DNA of 64,000 bases from Comamonadaceae bacterium (GTDB lineage Bacteria > Pseudomonadota > Gammaproteobacteria > Burkholderiales > Burkholderiaceae_C). A program made the translations under genes and the position numbers. Below the pieces are notes generated by a model. That model saw nothing but the letters and a program-made list of their open reading frames with translations. It was not told the DNA's origin and did not search any database. Shown one piece after another: positions 21,128-30,151 of the stretch; position 1 is the first letter of the stretch; each line of letters opens with the position of its first letter. Location: NCBI GenBank assembly GCA_947447975.1, contig CANFLU010000007.1:29241-93240 (forward strand), given 5' to 3'.

Positions 21128-22615
21128 CTAATTAGACACCAAGACTTTTGCACTATCCCCAACAAGTTGCGGCTCTTGCGTACGATTCATCTTCATGGCA
21201 AATCGTGATACCTTATCGAAAATATAATTTTGCAATTTCCCAACTGTGATCGTGCCGTCTTTTGCACCATCGGCTTCGCCTTCTAGCCCCTTCATAAGGT
21301 AGTAGCTGAATATGCCGTGCTTTAAATCAGGACTGGAGCTCGATATTTGACTATTTGCCGAGGCCGACATCACTGTGAAGTTATCAGGAAATGCGTTTTC
21401 AACCGACTTGATACTTAGCGGTCGAGCGCTCGCAAGCAAAGTGCTGCCTCCCCGCGTCTGTCCGCTGTAGCAGCTATCGAAAAACATCGTCACACTTTTG
21501 GGCTTCGCGCTTTGAATGTGCGCTACGATTTCCTTTTGGGCTAGTGCGGTACGCTCGAGCAAATCTTTATCTACACCATAAGGTAATAAATACAATTTCC
21601 CATCTTCTGAGGGCAATCCATGCCCGCTGAAAAAAACAAATACCTCCGTCTTGTCGCGATTGACTCGCACGGGCAACCAATTTTTAAAGGCTTTGAGCAT
21701 GCTGATGTCATCTGCCTGGGCATCTAGCAATAAATTGATATTTTCAGGTTTCAAGCCCATACGCAGCACATAGTCGTAAAAGGCCAATGCATCGTTTTTT
21801 GCAAAGTCGGCTTTGGGCACCCGTTGGTAATCCTGTATGCCAATAATGATGGCAACTGCATCCCTAGGGCGCTGCGGGCGCAAATTGGACGCATTTAAGC
21901 GGGGAAAAATTTCTTTCCCATCGACCAATGGCCTAAAGACCGCCAATTCCTTCGAATCGGTATTTCCAAATTTGTCACGCCCTTCAATAACAAATTTGGT
22001 TTCCTGTCCGGCTAAAGCAGTTCGAATTACGGTATACAAGCCGCCAGGCGCACTGTCCTGCTCCTCACCATCAATCGTGAGGGAAACAACCTCGGCATTG
22101 GCGCTGATAGAAAGGGTAACCTCTCCATAGCTATTGGGTGCACTGGCTGTTGCACGGAGCGCAAGGGGTATCGCTTGCTTCGATTTTTCTATTTCCTTTG
22201 CAACGCGAATACGTTCTTCTTCTGCTTGGGCCGCTTTACGTTCATTTTGAAGGCGCTGCGCATCATTTACCTGCGCAGTCGCCGTGCTTGGAGGATTCGA
22301 AAGCTGATTGGCAAGCCAGGCACCTTGGCTGATGATTGAACCATTTAAGGCTATCAGCGTGCCAAACCCTTCATATTTTCCTTCGATCCAGGAGCCTATG
22401 TACTTTTCACCGCTTTGAAATGAGTGGATACCTTGTCCATGAGGCTTACCATTGCGCCACTCGCCCTCATACTTGTCACCATTCAAATTGAGCCAACGGC
22501 CAAAGCAATTATTCCAGGAAGCAACAGCATTTCCCTGACATGGTGGAAGTTGATTTTGGGCCGAAACATGGCCTGAAATCAATATTGCTATGAAGCCGAA
22601 AACTAAATTTCTCAT
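21128..22615 (-). CDS. Exported caspase-family (peptidase C14) protein with N-terminal MORN repeats and an Ig-like domain
   Basis: Signal (..SGHVSAQN); MORN: GDKYEGEWRNGKPHGQGIHSFQSGEKYIGSWIEGKYEGFGTL; caspase: DAVAIIIGIQDYQ..., EVFVFFSGHGLPSEDGKLYLLPYGVD (His), SVTMFFDSCYSGQTRGG (Cys). Confidence 0.95.
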   Translation of the reverse strand: MRNLVFGFIAILISGHVSAQNQLPPCQGNAVASWNNCFGRWLNLNGDKYEGEWRNGKPHGQGIHSFQSGEKYIGSWIEGKYEGFGTLIALNGSIISQGAWLANQLSNPPSTATAQVNDAQRLQNERKAAQAEEERIRVAKEIEKSKQAIPLALRATASAPNSYGEVTLSISANAEVVSLTIDGEEQDSAPGGLYTVIRTALAGQETKFVIEGRDKFGNTDSKELAVFRPLVDGKEIFPRLNASNLRPQRPRDAVAIIIGIQDYQRVPKADFAKNDALAFYDYVLRMGLKPENINLLLDAQADDISMLKAFKNWLPVRVNRDKTEVFVFFSGHGLPSEDGKLYLLPYGVDKDLLERTALAQKEIVAHIQSAKPKSVTMFFDSCYSGQTRGGSTLLASARPLSIKSVENAFPDNFTVMSASANSQISSSSPDLKHGIFSYYLMKGLEGEADGAKDGTITVGKLQNYIFDKVSRFAMKMNRTQEPQLVGDSAKVLVSN

Positions 22616-23242
22616 TCCAACGAATTCCTCTTATTTTTGCTAACTGCACTCACCTTCAAGGGACGGCGAAAACCCTAATTAGATCATGCAATTGCCCGGG
22701 AACAATGGCGCACTTCGAGAGAACATGCGCCTACCGCGACACCAACAAACAAGTAATGGAGAGGCGGACGTAGCATACCCGATTCGGATCAAAACGCAAG
22801 ATCGCAATCCGTATGATTGGGATGAACTAGCAAGCTCTTATTGCGCCCAATGAAACACCTTTGGCGGGCACTTATATTGTAAATCAAGTACTTACGAATC
22901 GTCTTACTGTCTCGTGGACGGCGCGGATCAAGTTACGTCCCTTACCTTTATTACAGAATCCCAATGTCTCGGGCACTGTTGTCGCTATGCTTGTACGCCG
23001 TTAGTGTATAAGCGTATTTTCTTTTATATAAATATTTAATTTTAGAAAAATATCATCAAATAAGAAATCAGACCTTGGATTTAATCAAGCGACGGATTTG
23101 AGAGCCGCATATTGCCACTCAGCTTATGTCAGCTTAATGCTTTTAATCGACCGCGCCCGATCAGGGCCAGTACTTTAAGTCCTGATAATCAGGCACATCA
23201 CCCCAGCGCATTGGGGTGCCAGCATCGGTCCAGTTGACACGC

Positions 23243-23332
23243 TGGCGGAGAAGGCGGGATTCGAACCCGCGGAGGGTTTTACCCCTCGCACGCTTTCCAG
23301 GCGTGTGACTTAAACCACTCATCCACCTCTCC
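23243..23332 (-). tRNA. tRNA-Ser (anticodon GGA), CCA encoded
   Basis: Reverse strand GGAGAGG...GCCTGGAAAGC...GGGTTCGAATCCC..CTTCTCCGCCA; acceptor stem pairs, long variable arm. Confidence 0.96.
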
Positions 23333-23345
23333 GGAGTGCGCGAGT

Positions 23346-23801
23346 TTAACCCGAGTCCGGGGTCTTCATAGTGGACCCGTGGCGTACATCATGATTCACC
23401 AAGCTAAAGCCGCGCTGCTTATAGGTTTTCCAGCGCTGGCGGGCCGCTTGAATGTCGAATTCCTCACCGGACACCAGCTCAATGAGCCGTTCACGGCTAT
23501 GGGGGTCGTTCTGCACGGAGCCAGTCATATTGATCAATACTGCGTCGCTCGCCAAGTTCTCTGGCACCTGTTCTGCCAATAAGGCGGGGCTGCGGGCCGC
23601 AATCGTGGTCGGGGCGCCGGCCATGGCATGTGGCGTGAAGCCCGCGGCTTCGCTAACCCACAAAGCCTCGTCCAAGCGCCGCAGCGTCGCCGCATCGGCC
23701 AGGACGAGGGCTTTGGCCCCGCTGGCCAGCACTTTACGCACCAGGCGGCAGGCATAGCCCACCCGGTCGTCGATACCAATATGGAAAGCGACCTGCGTCA
23801 C
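23346..23801 (-). CDS. holC: DNA polymerase III subunit chi
   Basis: VAFHIGIDDRVGYACRLVRKVLASGAKALVLADAATLRRLDEALWV...; ATGA overlap with pepA. Confidence 0.9.
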   Translation of the reverse strand: MTQVAFHIGIDDRVGYACRLVRKVLASGAKALVLADAATLRRLDEALWVSEAAGFTPHAMAGAPTTIAARSPALLAEQVPENLASDAVLINMTGSVQNDPHSRERLIELVSGEEFDIQAARQRWKTYKQRGFSLVNHDVRHGSTMKTPDSG

Positions 23802-25243
23802 TTGGCTTTCGCAGGCCCTAGGAGATATTCCACCAGCAGGCCTACCGGTCGGCCGGTCGCGCCTTTTTGGGCTCCGCTCTTCCAGGCGCTACCTGCGATG
23901 TCCAAATGCGCCCAAGGGAACTTTTCTGCAAAGCGTTGTAAAAACTTGGCCGCGGTCACCGCACCGGCGGCACGTCCGGCGACATTGCCCACATCGGCGA
24001 AGTTTGTCTTCAATCCCTCGGCGTAGTCTTCGTCCAAGGGCATGCGCCAGCACAGGTCTTGGGCGCGGTCACCAGCGCTGGCCAGGGCCTGCGCGAGATC
24101 TTCTTGGTCCGAGAACATGCCGCTACGTACCGCGCCCAGGGCGATGACGCAGGCACCGGTCAGTGTGGCGATGTCCACCACCGCCGTGGGCTTAAAGCGT
24201 TCAGCATAGGTCAGCGCGTCGCACAAAATCAGGCGGCCTTCGGCGTCGGTGTTCAGGATTTCGATGGTTTGGCCACTCATACTGGTCACCACGTCCCCCG
24301 GCTTCACGGCTTTGCCGTTAATCAGGTTTTCGCAGGAGGGAATGAGCCCGACCACGTTGATGGCGGGTTTGAGCAGCGACAAGGTCTTGAAAGTGCCCAA
24401 TACGCTGGCAGCGCCAGACATATCGAACTTCATTTCATCCATTTCAGGCGCAGGCTTGATCGAAATGCCGCCGCTGTCAAAGGTGATGCCTTTGCCCACG
24501 ATCACGGCTGGGGCTTTGGTTTTGGCTGCACCTTCGTAGCGCATCACGATAAAACGCAAAGGCTGGTCCGAGCCCTGGGCCACCGCCATGAACGAGCCCA
24601 TGCCCAGCTTAGCCACCTCGCGCGGCCCCAAAACGGTGCAGCTGATCTTGGGGTGCTTGGCCAGTGCTTGCGCGGCATTGGCCAGGTCGGTGGGCGTGGC
24701 CAAATTTGCAGGGCGATTAGCCCATTCTTTGGCCAATTCCACCCCGGCAACCACCGCAACGGCGCGATCAAACACGGGCTTCACCTCGGCCAGCCTGGCC
24801 ACCCCGATCAGGGCTTTTTGCAGGCTACGCGGCTGCGGTTTGGACTTGCTGGTGGTGTACACATAGGTGTTGTCGGCGACTGCAAGAACGGCGGCCCGCA
24901 CTGCCTCAGCGCTGGCAGAACCGGCAAAACACACGACTAAGCGCTTCAAATTGGCAGATTTTCCTAGCCCCAAGCCCGCTTGCAGCGCACTTTTTACCTG
25001 CCGGGCGCTGCCTTCGCCAACGCTGGCCAGCACCACACGCACGGCCGCGCATTGGGCAGGACGGTACAGGGCCAGGCATTTGCCCACGCCGGTTTCCAGG
25101 TCGCCCGACTTGAGGGCGGCACCAATGAGCTGGGACGCGGCGTCTTTCGCCGGCTTAAAGTCCTTGGGAACCAGCACCAACAATAAGTCACATTTCTCTG
25201 CGGCGGCGCCGGCCATTTCCAAGGCTTTGATTTCGAAGTTCAT
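23798..25243 (-). CDS. pepA: Leucyl aminopeptidase (M17)
   Basis: VGKGITFDSGGISIKPAPEMDEMKFDMSGAASVLG... and NTDAEGRLILCDALTYAE M17 signatures. Confidence 0.96.
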   Translation of the reverse strand: MNFEIKALEMAGAAAEKCDLLLVLVPKDFKPAKDAASQLIGAALKSGDLETGVGKCLALYRPAQCAAVRVVLASVGEGSARQVKSALQAGLGLGKSANLKRLVVCFAGSASAEAVRAAVLAVADNTYVYTTSKSKPQPRSLQKALIGVARLAEVKPVFDRAVAVVAGVELAKEWANRPANLATPTDLANAAQALAKHPKISCTVLGPREVAKLGMGSFMAVAQGSDQPLRFIVMRYEGAAKTKAPAVIVGKGITFDSGGISIKPAPEMDEMKFDMSGAASVLGTFKTLSLLKPAINVVGLIPSCENLINGKAVKPGDVVTSMSGQTIEILNTDAEGRLILCDALTYAERFKPTAVVDIATLTGACVIALGAVRSGMFSDQEDLAQALASAGDRAQDLCWRMPLDEDYAEGLKTNFADVGNVAGRAAGAVTAAKFLQRFAEKFPWAHLDIAGSAWKSGAQKGATGRPVGLLVEYLLGPAKAK

Positions 25244-25266
25244 AATTGACCCTTTCTACGGCGTCC

Positions 25267-26367
25267 ATGTTATTCCATTCCTCCATCCGCAAGGAACTCG
25301 CCCGCACTTTCGGTGCGACCTTGGTGATTTTGATTACCGTGGTGATGACCACGACCGTCATCCGGACTTTGGGCGAAGCCACGCGCGGGGTCTTCAACCC
25401 CACGGATGTGATGATCATCATGGGTTACACGGTGCTGTCTCAGTTGCCCGCAATACTGTCCTTTAGCTTGTTTTTGGCGATAGTTAGCGTACTCACGCGT
25501 ATGTACCGCGACAGCGAAATGGTCATTTGGCTGAGCAGCGGTCGGGGTTTGGCCTCGCTCATCCGTCCCCTATTGCACTTTGCCTGGCCGGTCTTTGTCC
25601 TGATCCTGACCCTGGCCTTGGTGGTTTTGCCATGGGCCTTTAGCCAGATCGAAGACCTGCGCGACCAGTTCCAAAAGCGCAGCGATGTCTCGCGGGTCGA
25701 GCCCGGCCAGTTTCAGGAGTCGGCCAATGGCGACAAGGTATTTTTTATCGACAAAGACAGCTCCAACAAAGAACAAGGAATCAATGTATTTCTGGTAAGC
25801 CGCGAGCGAGGTATCGAAACCGTTACCTCTGCTGACCGTGGCATGGTGCAGGTCGATGAAGGACAAAAACGCCTGATTCTGGAAAACGGGCAGCGCGTAG
25901 AAATCGCCATGGATACCCGCGAGAGCAATTTCAGCACGTTTGAGCGTTACACCATCAAGCTCGGCTTTGCTGCGCCCACGGTTCGCAATTTCATACCCGC
26001 ATACACCCTGCCCACGGCCGAACTTGTGGCCTCCCCGCTACCGGCCCACCGTGGCGAACTAGTCTGGCGCGCCGGTTTTCTTCTGGCGGCGGTGAATGTC
26101 ATTTTTTTGGGCCTAGCCGTTTCTGGCTTTAACCCGCGCGTGGGCCGGGCAGGCAATTTGGTGTTTGCGTTTTTAGTCTACCTGGTGTATTTCAATATGC
26201 TGGCTTTGGGTAAAAACTGGGTGGAAACCGGGCAAATGACCGCCGTGCCGGTGTTGCTGGTTTTGCATGGTGGCATGTTCGCACTCAGCCTGTTCTGGCT
26301 GACCTTGCGCCACAACCATTGGGCCTTGCGCCTGCCCGCGCGTTGGCGCGCTGGAGCCAGTCGGTGA
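25267..26367 (+). CDS. lptF: LPS export ABC transporter permease LptF
   Basis: MLFHSSIRKELARTFGATLVILITVVMTTTVIRTLGEA...; divergent from pepA, followed by lptG. Confidence 0.93.
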   Translation: MLFHSSIRKELARTFGATLVILITVVMTTTVIRTLGEATRGVFNPTDVMIIMGYTVLSQLPAILSFSLFLAIVSVLTRMYRDSEMVIWLSSGRGLASLIRPLLHFAWPVFVLILTLALVVLPWAFSQIEDLRDQFQKRSDVSRVEPGQFQESANGDKVFFIDKDSSNKEQGINVFLVSRERGIETVTSADRGMVQVDEGQKRLILENGQRVEIAMDTRESNFSTFERYTIKLGFAAPTVRNFIPAYTLPTAELVASPLPAHRGELVWRAGFLLAAVNVIFLGLAVSGFNPRVGRAGNLVFAFLVYLVYFNMLALGKNWVETGQMTAVPVLLVLHGGMFALSLFWLTLRHNHWALRLPARWRAGASR

Positions 26368-27470
26368 AAACGCTACGTAAATTGCTCTATGTGGAAGTGC
26401 TGGCTGCCGTGGCGCTGGTGCTCTTTGCATTTAGCGCCCTGTTTTTGTTTTTTGACCTGACCGATGAACTCAACGCCATAGAAAACAACAAGGCACTGGC
26501 CTACACCGTAGGCAAGGCCCTGGTCTATGTCGCCCTGATGATTCCCAGCCACCTGTATGAGTTGATGCCGATTGCGGTACTCATTGGCACCATTTTTGTG
26601 ATGGCCCGGCTGGCGCAAAGTTCAGAATTCACCATCTTGCGCACCAGCGGCCTTGGCCCATGGCAGGCTCTGCGCGCACTGTTATTGCTGGGCCTCGGGT
26701 TTGTAACCCTGACTTTTGCGCTAGGGGACTACCTGGCGCCATTGGCAGATAAGACGGCACAGGCGATCAAAGCCCAGGCGCTGGGTCAAATTTCCCTCGG
26801 ACGCACTGGGGCCTGGATCAAAGACAAACAAACCTACAGCAGCTTTTCGGTGAATGTGGGGGCGCTGGAGGGCACTACCGGAATGAAAGGCGTGCGCATT
26901 TTTGAACTGGACAACAAGGGGCACATCGTATCGGTGATGCAGGCTGCCGGTGCCGAGTTCGGGCCCGGGCAGTCCTGGTCCTTGCTAGATGTGACACGCA
27001 CGGAATTTGTGAATATGGGCACGCCCCAAGCCCAAGCCAGCACCACCCGCCATGCGCAGCTCAGTTGGCTTAACCAAATCAGCGCCGAAATGGTGGCCTC
27101 GGCCCTGCTGCGTCCAGAACGAATGGCGACGCTAGACCTCTACCAATATGTACGTCACCTCAATGCCAATGGACAGTCGGCACAAAAATATGAAATCCAA
27201 TTTTGGAAAAAAGTGTTTTATCCGCTGAGCTGCCTGGTCATGGCCATGCTCGCCCTGCCGTTTGCCTATTTGCACTTTCGCAGCACAGGCACTACGCCTA
27301 TGGTGTTTATCGGTGTGATGGCAGGCATTAGTTTTGTGTTGCTCAACAATCTGGTGGGTGACTTGGGGTATTTGCAGGGCTGGCAAGCCTGGCTGACTGC
27401 CGCCCTGCCCGGCCTCATTTACTGCATTATTTCACTGGCCGCCTTCGGTTGGCTCGTGGCCCGTCAATGA
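26364..27470 (+). CDS. lptG: LPS export ABC transporter permease LptG
   Basis: VKTLRKLLYVEVLAAVALVLFAFSALFLFFDLTDEL...; proposed GTG start overlaps the lptF stop (GTGA); ORF track start at 26319 is longer. Confidence 0.92.
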   Translation: MKTLRKLLYVEVLAAVALVLFAFSALFLFFDLTDELNAIENNKALAYTVGKALVYVALMIPSHLYELMPIAVLIGTIFVMARLAQSSEFTILRTSGLGPWQALRALLLLGLGFVTLTFALGDYLAPLADKTAQAIKAQALGQISLGRTGAWIKDKQTYSSFSVNVGALEGTTGMKGVRIFELDNKGHIVSVMQAAGAEFGPGQSWSLLDVTRTEFVNMGTPQAQASTTRHAQLSWLNQISAEMVASALLRPERMATLDLYQYVRHLNANGQSAQKYEIQFWKKVFYPLSCLVMAMLALPFAYLHFRSTGTTPMVFIGVMAGISFVLLNNLVGDLGYLQGWQAWLTAALPGLIYCIISLAAFGWLVARQ

Positions 27471-27847
27471 CCCAACCCGACCAAGGCGGCCGAAGCGCCA
27501 TTGTTTTATTTGCCCATGGTTCTCGCGACCCACTGTGGCACCGCCCCATCCAAGCCGTGGCCGATGCCATCACCTTGCGCGCGCCGGTGACGCCAGTGGC
27601 CTGCGCTTTCCTAGAGCTAAGCACGCCCGATTTGCAGACCGCGTGCGCTGGCCTAATCGGCCAGGGCGTCCTCACCATCACCATCGTCCCGATGTTTCTT
27701 GGTGTGGGCAAACATGCGCGCGAAGACCTACCGGCGCTGATGGCTCAGATACGTCTGCATTGGCCGGCCGTCCAATTCCGGATGCAGTCCGCGGTGGGTG
27801 AAGACCCGCGACTGATTGACCTGCTGGCGGATATCGCATTGGGCTAA
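27467..27847 (+). CDS. CbiX/SirB-type sirohydrochlorin chelatase-like protein
   Basis: AIVLFAHGSRDPLWHRPIQAVADAI...VACAFLELSTPDLQTA...ITIVPMFLGVGKHAREDLP; ATGA overlap with lptG stop. Confidence 0.9.
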   Translation: MTQPDQGGRSAIVLFAHGSRDPLWHRPIQAVADAITLRAPVTPVACAFLELSTPDLQTACAGLIGQGVLTITIVPMFLGVGKHAREDLPALMAQIRLHWPAVQFRMQSAVGEDPRLIDLLADIALG

Positions 27848-27904
27848 GACGGGTGAAAACTAAAATTAGTGCATAATGAATCGATTCTTTAGCTTAATTT
27901 AGTT

Positions 27905-28858
27905 ATGAACTTGCACCAATTTCGCTTTGTCCAGGAAGCGGTACGCCACGACCTGAACCTTACCGAAGCGGCAAAGGCCTTGCACACCTCGCAGCCCGGC
28001 GTTTCCAAAGCGATTATTGAGTTGGAGCAGGAGCTAGGCATTGAAATTTTCACACGCCATGGCAAACGCCTTAAACGCGTCACCGAGCCCGGACGCCATG
28101 TGGTGAGCAGCATCAATCTGATATTGCGCGAACTGGGCAACCTCAAACGTATCGGTGAGCAATACAGCCGAGAGGACAGCGGCACCCTATCCATCGCCAC
28201 CACGCATACCCAAGCGCGCTATGTGCTGCCCGAAAAAGTGGCTAGCCTGCGCGCAAGTTTCCCCAAAGTCAATGTCAGCCTGCACCAAGGTGCGCCGGAC
28301 CAGGTGGCACGTATGCTGATCGACGAGATAGCCGAAATCGGTATCGCCACCGAATCTCTGGCCTCCTATCCCGAACTGGTAACCCTACCCTGCTACGAAT
28401 GGCAGCACATGTTGGTCATGCCGGTAGACCATCCCTTGGCCGCGCGCACCCGCATCACGCTAGACGACGTCGCCGCCGAGCCCTTGATCACCTACCACCC
28501 GTCATTTACCGGTCGCACCAAAATCGATGCCGCCTTTGCCGCACGCAAATTACAGCCGCGCATCGCGCTCGAGGCCATTGACTCGGACGTCATCACTACC
28601 TATGTTCGCCTAGGCTTAGGCTTAGGCATAGCCGCCGAAATGGCGGTACGCGACTTGCAAGCGGATGGCGGAAAAAGTGGCCTGGTGGTGCGCCCCGCTG
28701 GCCATTTGTTTGGCCAAAATATGACGCGCGTGGCATTCAAACGCAGCGCCTATTTGCGCAATTTTGTTTACACCTTTACCGAGCTGCTCAGCGACCGCCT
28801 AAGCCGCCGCACCGTGGAGCGGGCCATGGGCGGCCACTTCACCGATTCGGACATTTAA
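27905..28858 (+). CDS. cysB: CysB-family LysR-type transcriptional regulator
   Basis: MNLHQFRFVQEAVRHDLNLTEAAKALHTSQPGVSKAIIELEQELGIEIFTRHGKRLKRVTEPG..., CysB-type length and effector domain. Confidence 0.88.
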   Translation: MNLHQFRFVQEAVRHDLNLTEAAKALHTSQPGVSKAIIELEQELGIEIFTRHGKRLKRVTEPGRHVVSSINLILRELGNLKRIGEQYSREDSGTLSIATTHTQARYVLPEKVASLRASFPKVNVSLHQGAPDQVARMLIDEIAEIGIATESLASYPELVTLPCYEWQHMLVMPVDHPLAARTRITLDDVAAEPLITYHPSFTGRTKIDAAFAARKLQPRIALEAIDSDVITTYVRLGLGLGIAAEMAVRDLQADGGKSGLVVRPAGHLFGQNMTRVAFKRSAYLRNFVYTFTELLSDRLSRRTVERAMGGHFTDSDI

Positions 28859-28898
28859 CCCCCTCCCTCCCCCCCAAGCACCACGCGCCGTACTCCCC

Positions 28899-30080
28899 AT
28901 GCCACAGAATGCTTCGGCCGCTCCAGTTGTCACGACCCCAGCGCTGAGAAGTCGCCTGCCGGAGGTGGGCACCACGATTTTTACCATCATGTCCGCACTC
29001 GCCACCGAGCACCAAGCGGTGAATTTGGGCCAGGGATTCCCAGACTTTGCTTGCGACCCGGTTTTGCTGGACGCCGTCAGCCAGGCCATGCGCCAAGGGC
29101 ACAACCAGTACCCGCCCATGGCCGGGGTACTCAGCCTGCGCGAAGCCGTGGCCGACAAAGTCGAGCACCTGTATGGTCATCGCTACCGTGCCGCAGACGA
29201 AATCACCATCACCGCCGGGGCCACGCAGGCGATTATTTCCATCGTCTTGGCGGTGGTGCACCCCGGCGACGAAGTGATCGTGCTGGAGCCCTGCTACGAC
29301 AGCTACCTGCCCAATATCGCCTTAGCCGGTGGCGTGGCGGTACGCGTGCCCTTGACGCCGGGCAGCTTTCGCCCTGACTTTGACAAGATCGCCGCGGCCA
29401 TCAGCCCGCGCACCCGTTGCATCATCATCAATTCGCCCCACAACCCCAGCGGCACCATCTGGAGCCAGGCCGACATGCTGCGCCTGCAGGAAATTTTGGC
29501 GCCGACCGATGTGCTGGTGATCAGCGACGAGGTGTACGAGCACATGGTCTATGACGGTGCGCCGCATGAAAGCGTGGCCCGCTACCCCGGCCTGGCAGCG
29601 CGCAGCTTTATGGTGTCTAGCTTTGGCAAAACCTACCATGTCACCGGCTGGAAAGTCGGTTTTGTGGCGGCCCCGGCAGCCCTGAGCGCCGAACTACGCA
29701 AAGTGCACCAGTTCAATGTATTTACGGTGAACACGCCGGTGCAATACGGTTTAGCGGCCTATATGCAGGAGCCGGGCCACTACCTAGCATTGCCCGCTTT
29801 CTACCAGCGCAAGCGCGATCTTTTTCGCCAAGGATTAGCACAGACGCGGTTTCGCCTGCTACCCAGCGAAGGTACGTTTTTTCAGTGCGCAGACATTGCG
29901 CAAGTGAGCGATAGGAGCGAGGCCGAATTTTGCCGGTGGCTCACGATTGAAATCGGCGTGACGGCCATCCCGATGTCGGTTTTTTACCGCGACGCCTTCG
30001 ACCAAAAAATAGTGCGCTTTTGCTTTGCGAAGGAAGAGGCGACCTTGCGCAAAGCCTTAGAGCGCTTAGCCAAACTTTAG
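28899..30080 (+). CDS. PLP-dependent aminotransferase (YbdL-like, methionine aminotransferase)
   Basis: VNLGQGFPDFACDPVLLDAVSQAM..NQYPPMAGVLSLREAVADKV...SSFGKTYHVTGWKVGFVAAP (PLP Lys). Confidence 0.9.
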   Translation: MPQNASAAPVVTTPALRSRLPEVGTTIFTIMSALATEHQAVNLGQGFPDFACDPVLLDAVSQAMRQGHNQYPPMAGVLSLREAVADKVEHLYGHRYRAADEITITAGATQAIISIVLAVVHPGDEVIVLEPCYDSYLPNIALAGGVAVRVPLTPGSFRPDFDKIAAAISPRTRCIIINSPHNPSGTIWSQADMLRLQEILAPTDVLVISDEVYEHMVYDGAPHESVARYPGLAARSFMVSSFGKTYHVTGWKVGFVAAPAALSAELRKVHQFNVFTVNTPVQYGLAAYMQEPGHYLALPAFYQRKRDLFRQGLAQTRFRLLPSEGTFFQCADIAQVSDRSEAEFCRWLTIEIGVTAIPMSVFYRDAFDQKIVRFCFAKEEATLRKALERLAKL

Positions 30081-30151
30081 CGAATTTGTGCATGCGCCAA
30101 GGTGTCGCGCATCGATCTGATTGATGTAGAAATTTTTGAAAGTAAACACCC

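Noticed and set aside
24059-24940. 293-aa plus-strand ORF inside pepA
   Set aside because: Shadow of the strongly conserved M17 peptidase on the minus strand; low-complexity His/Gly/Arg composition.
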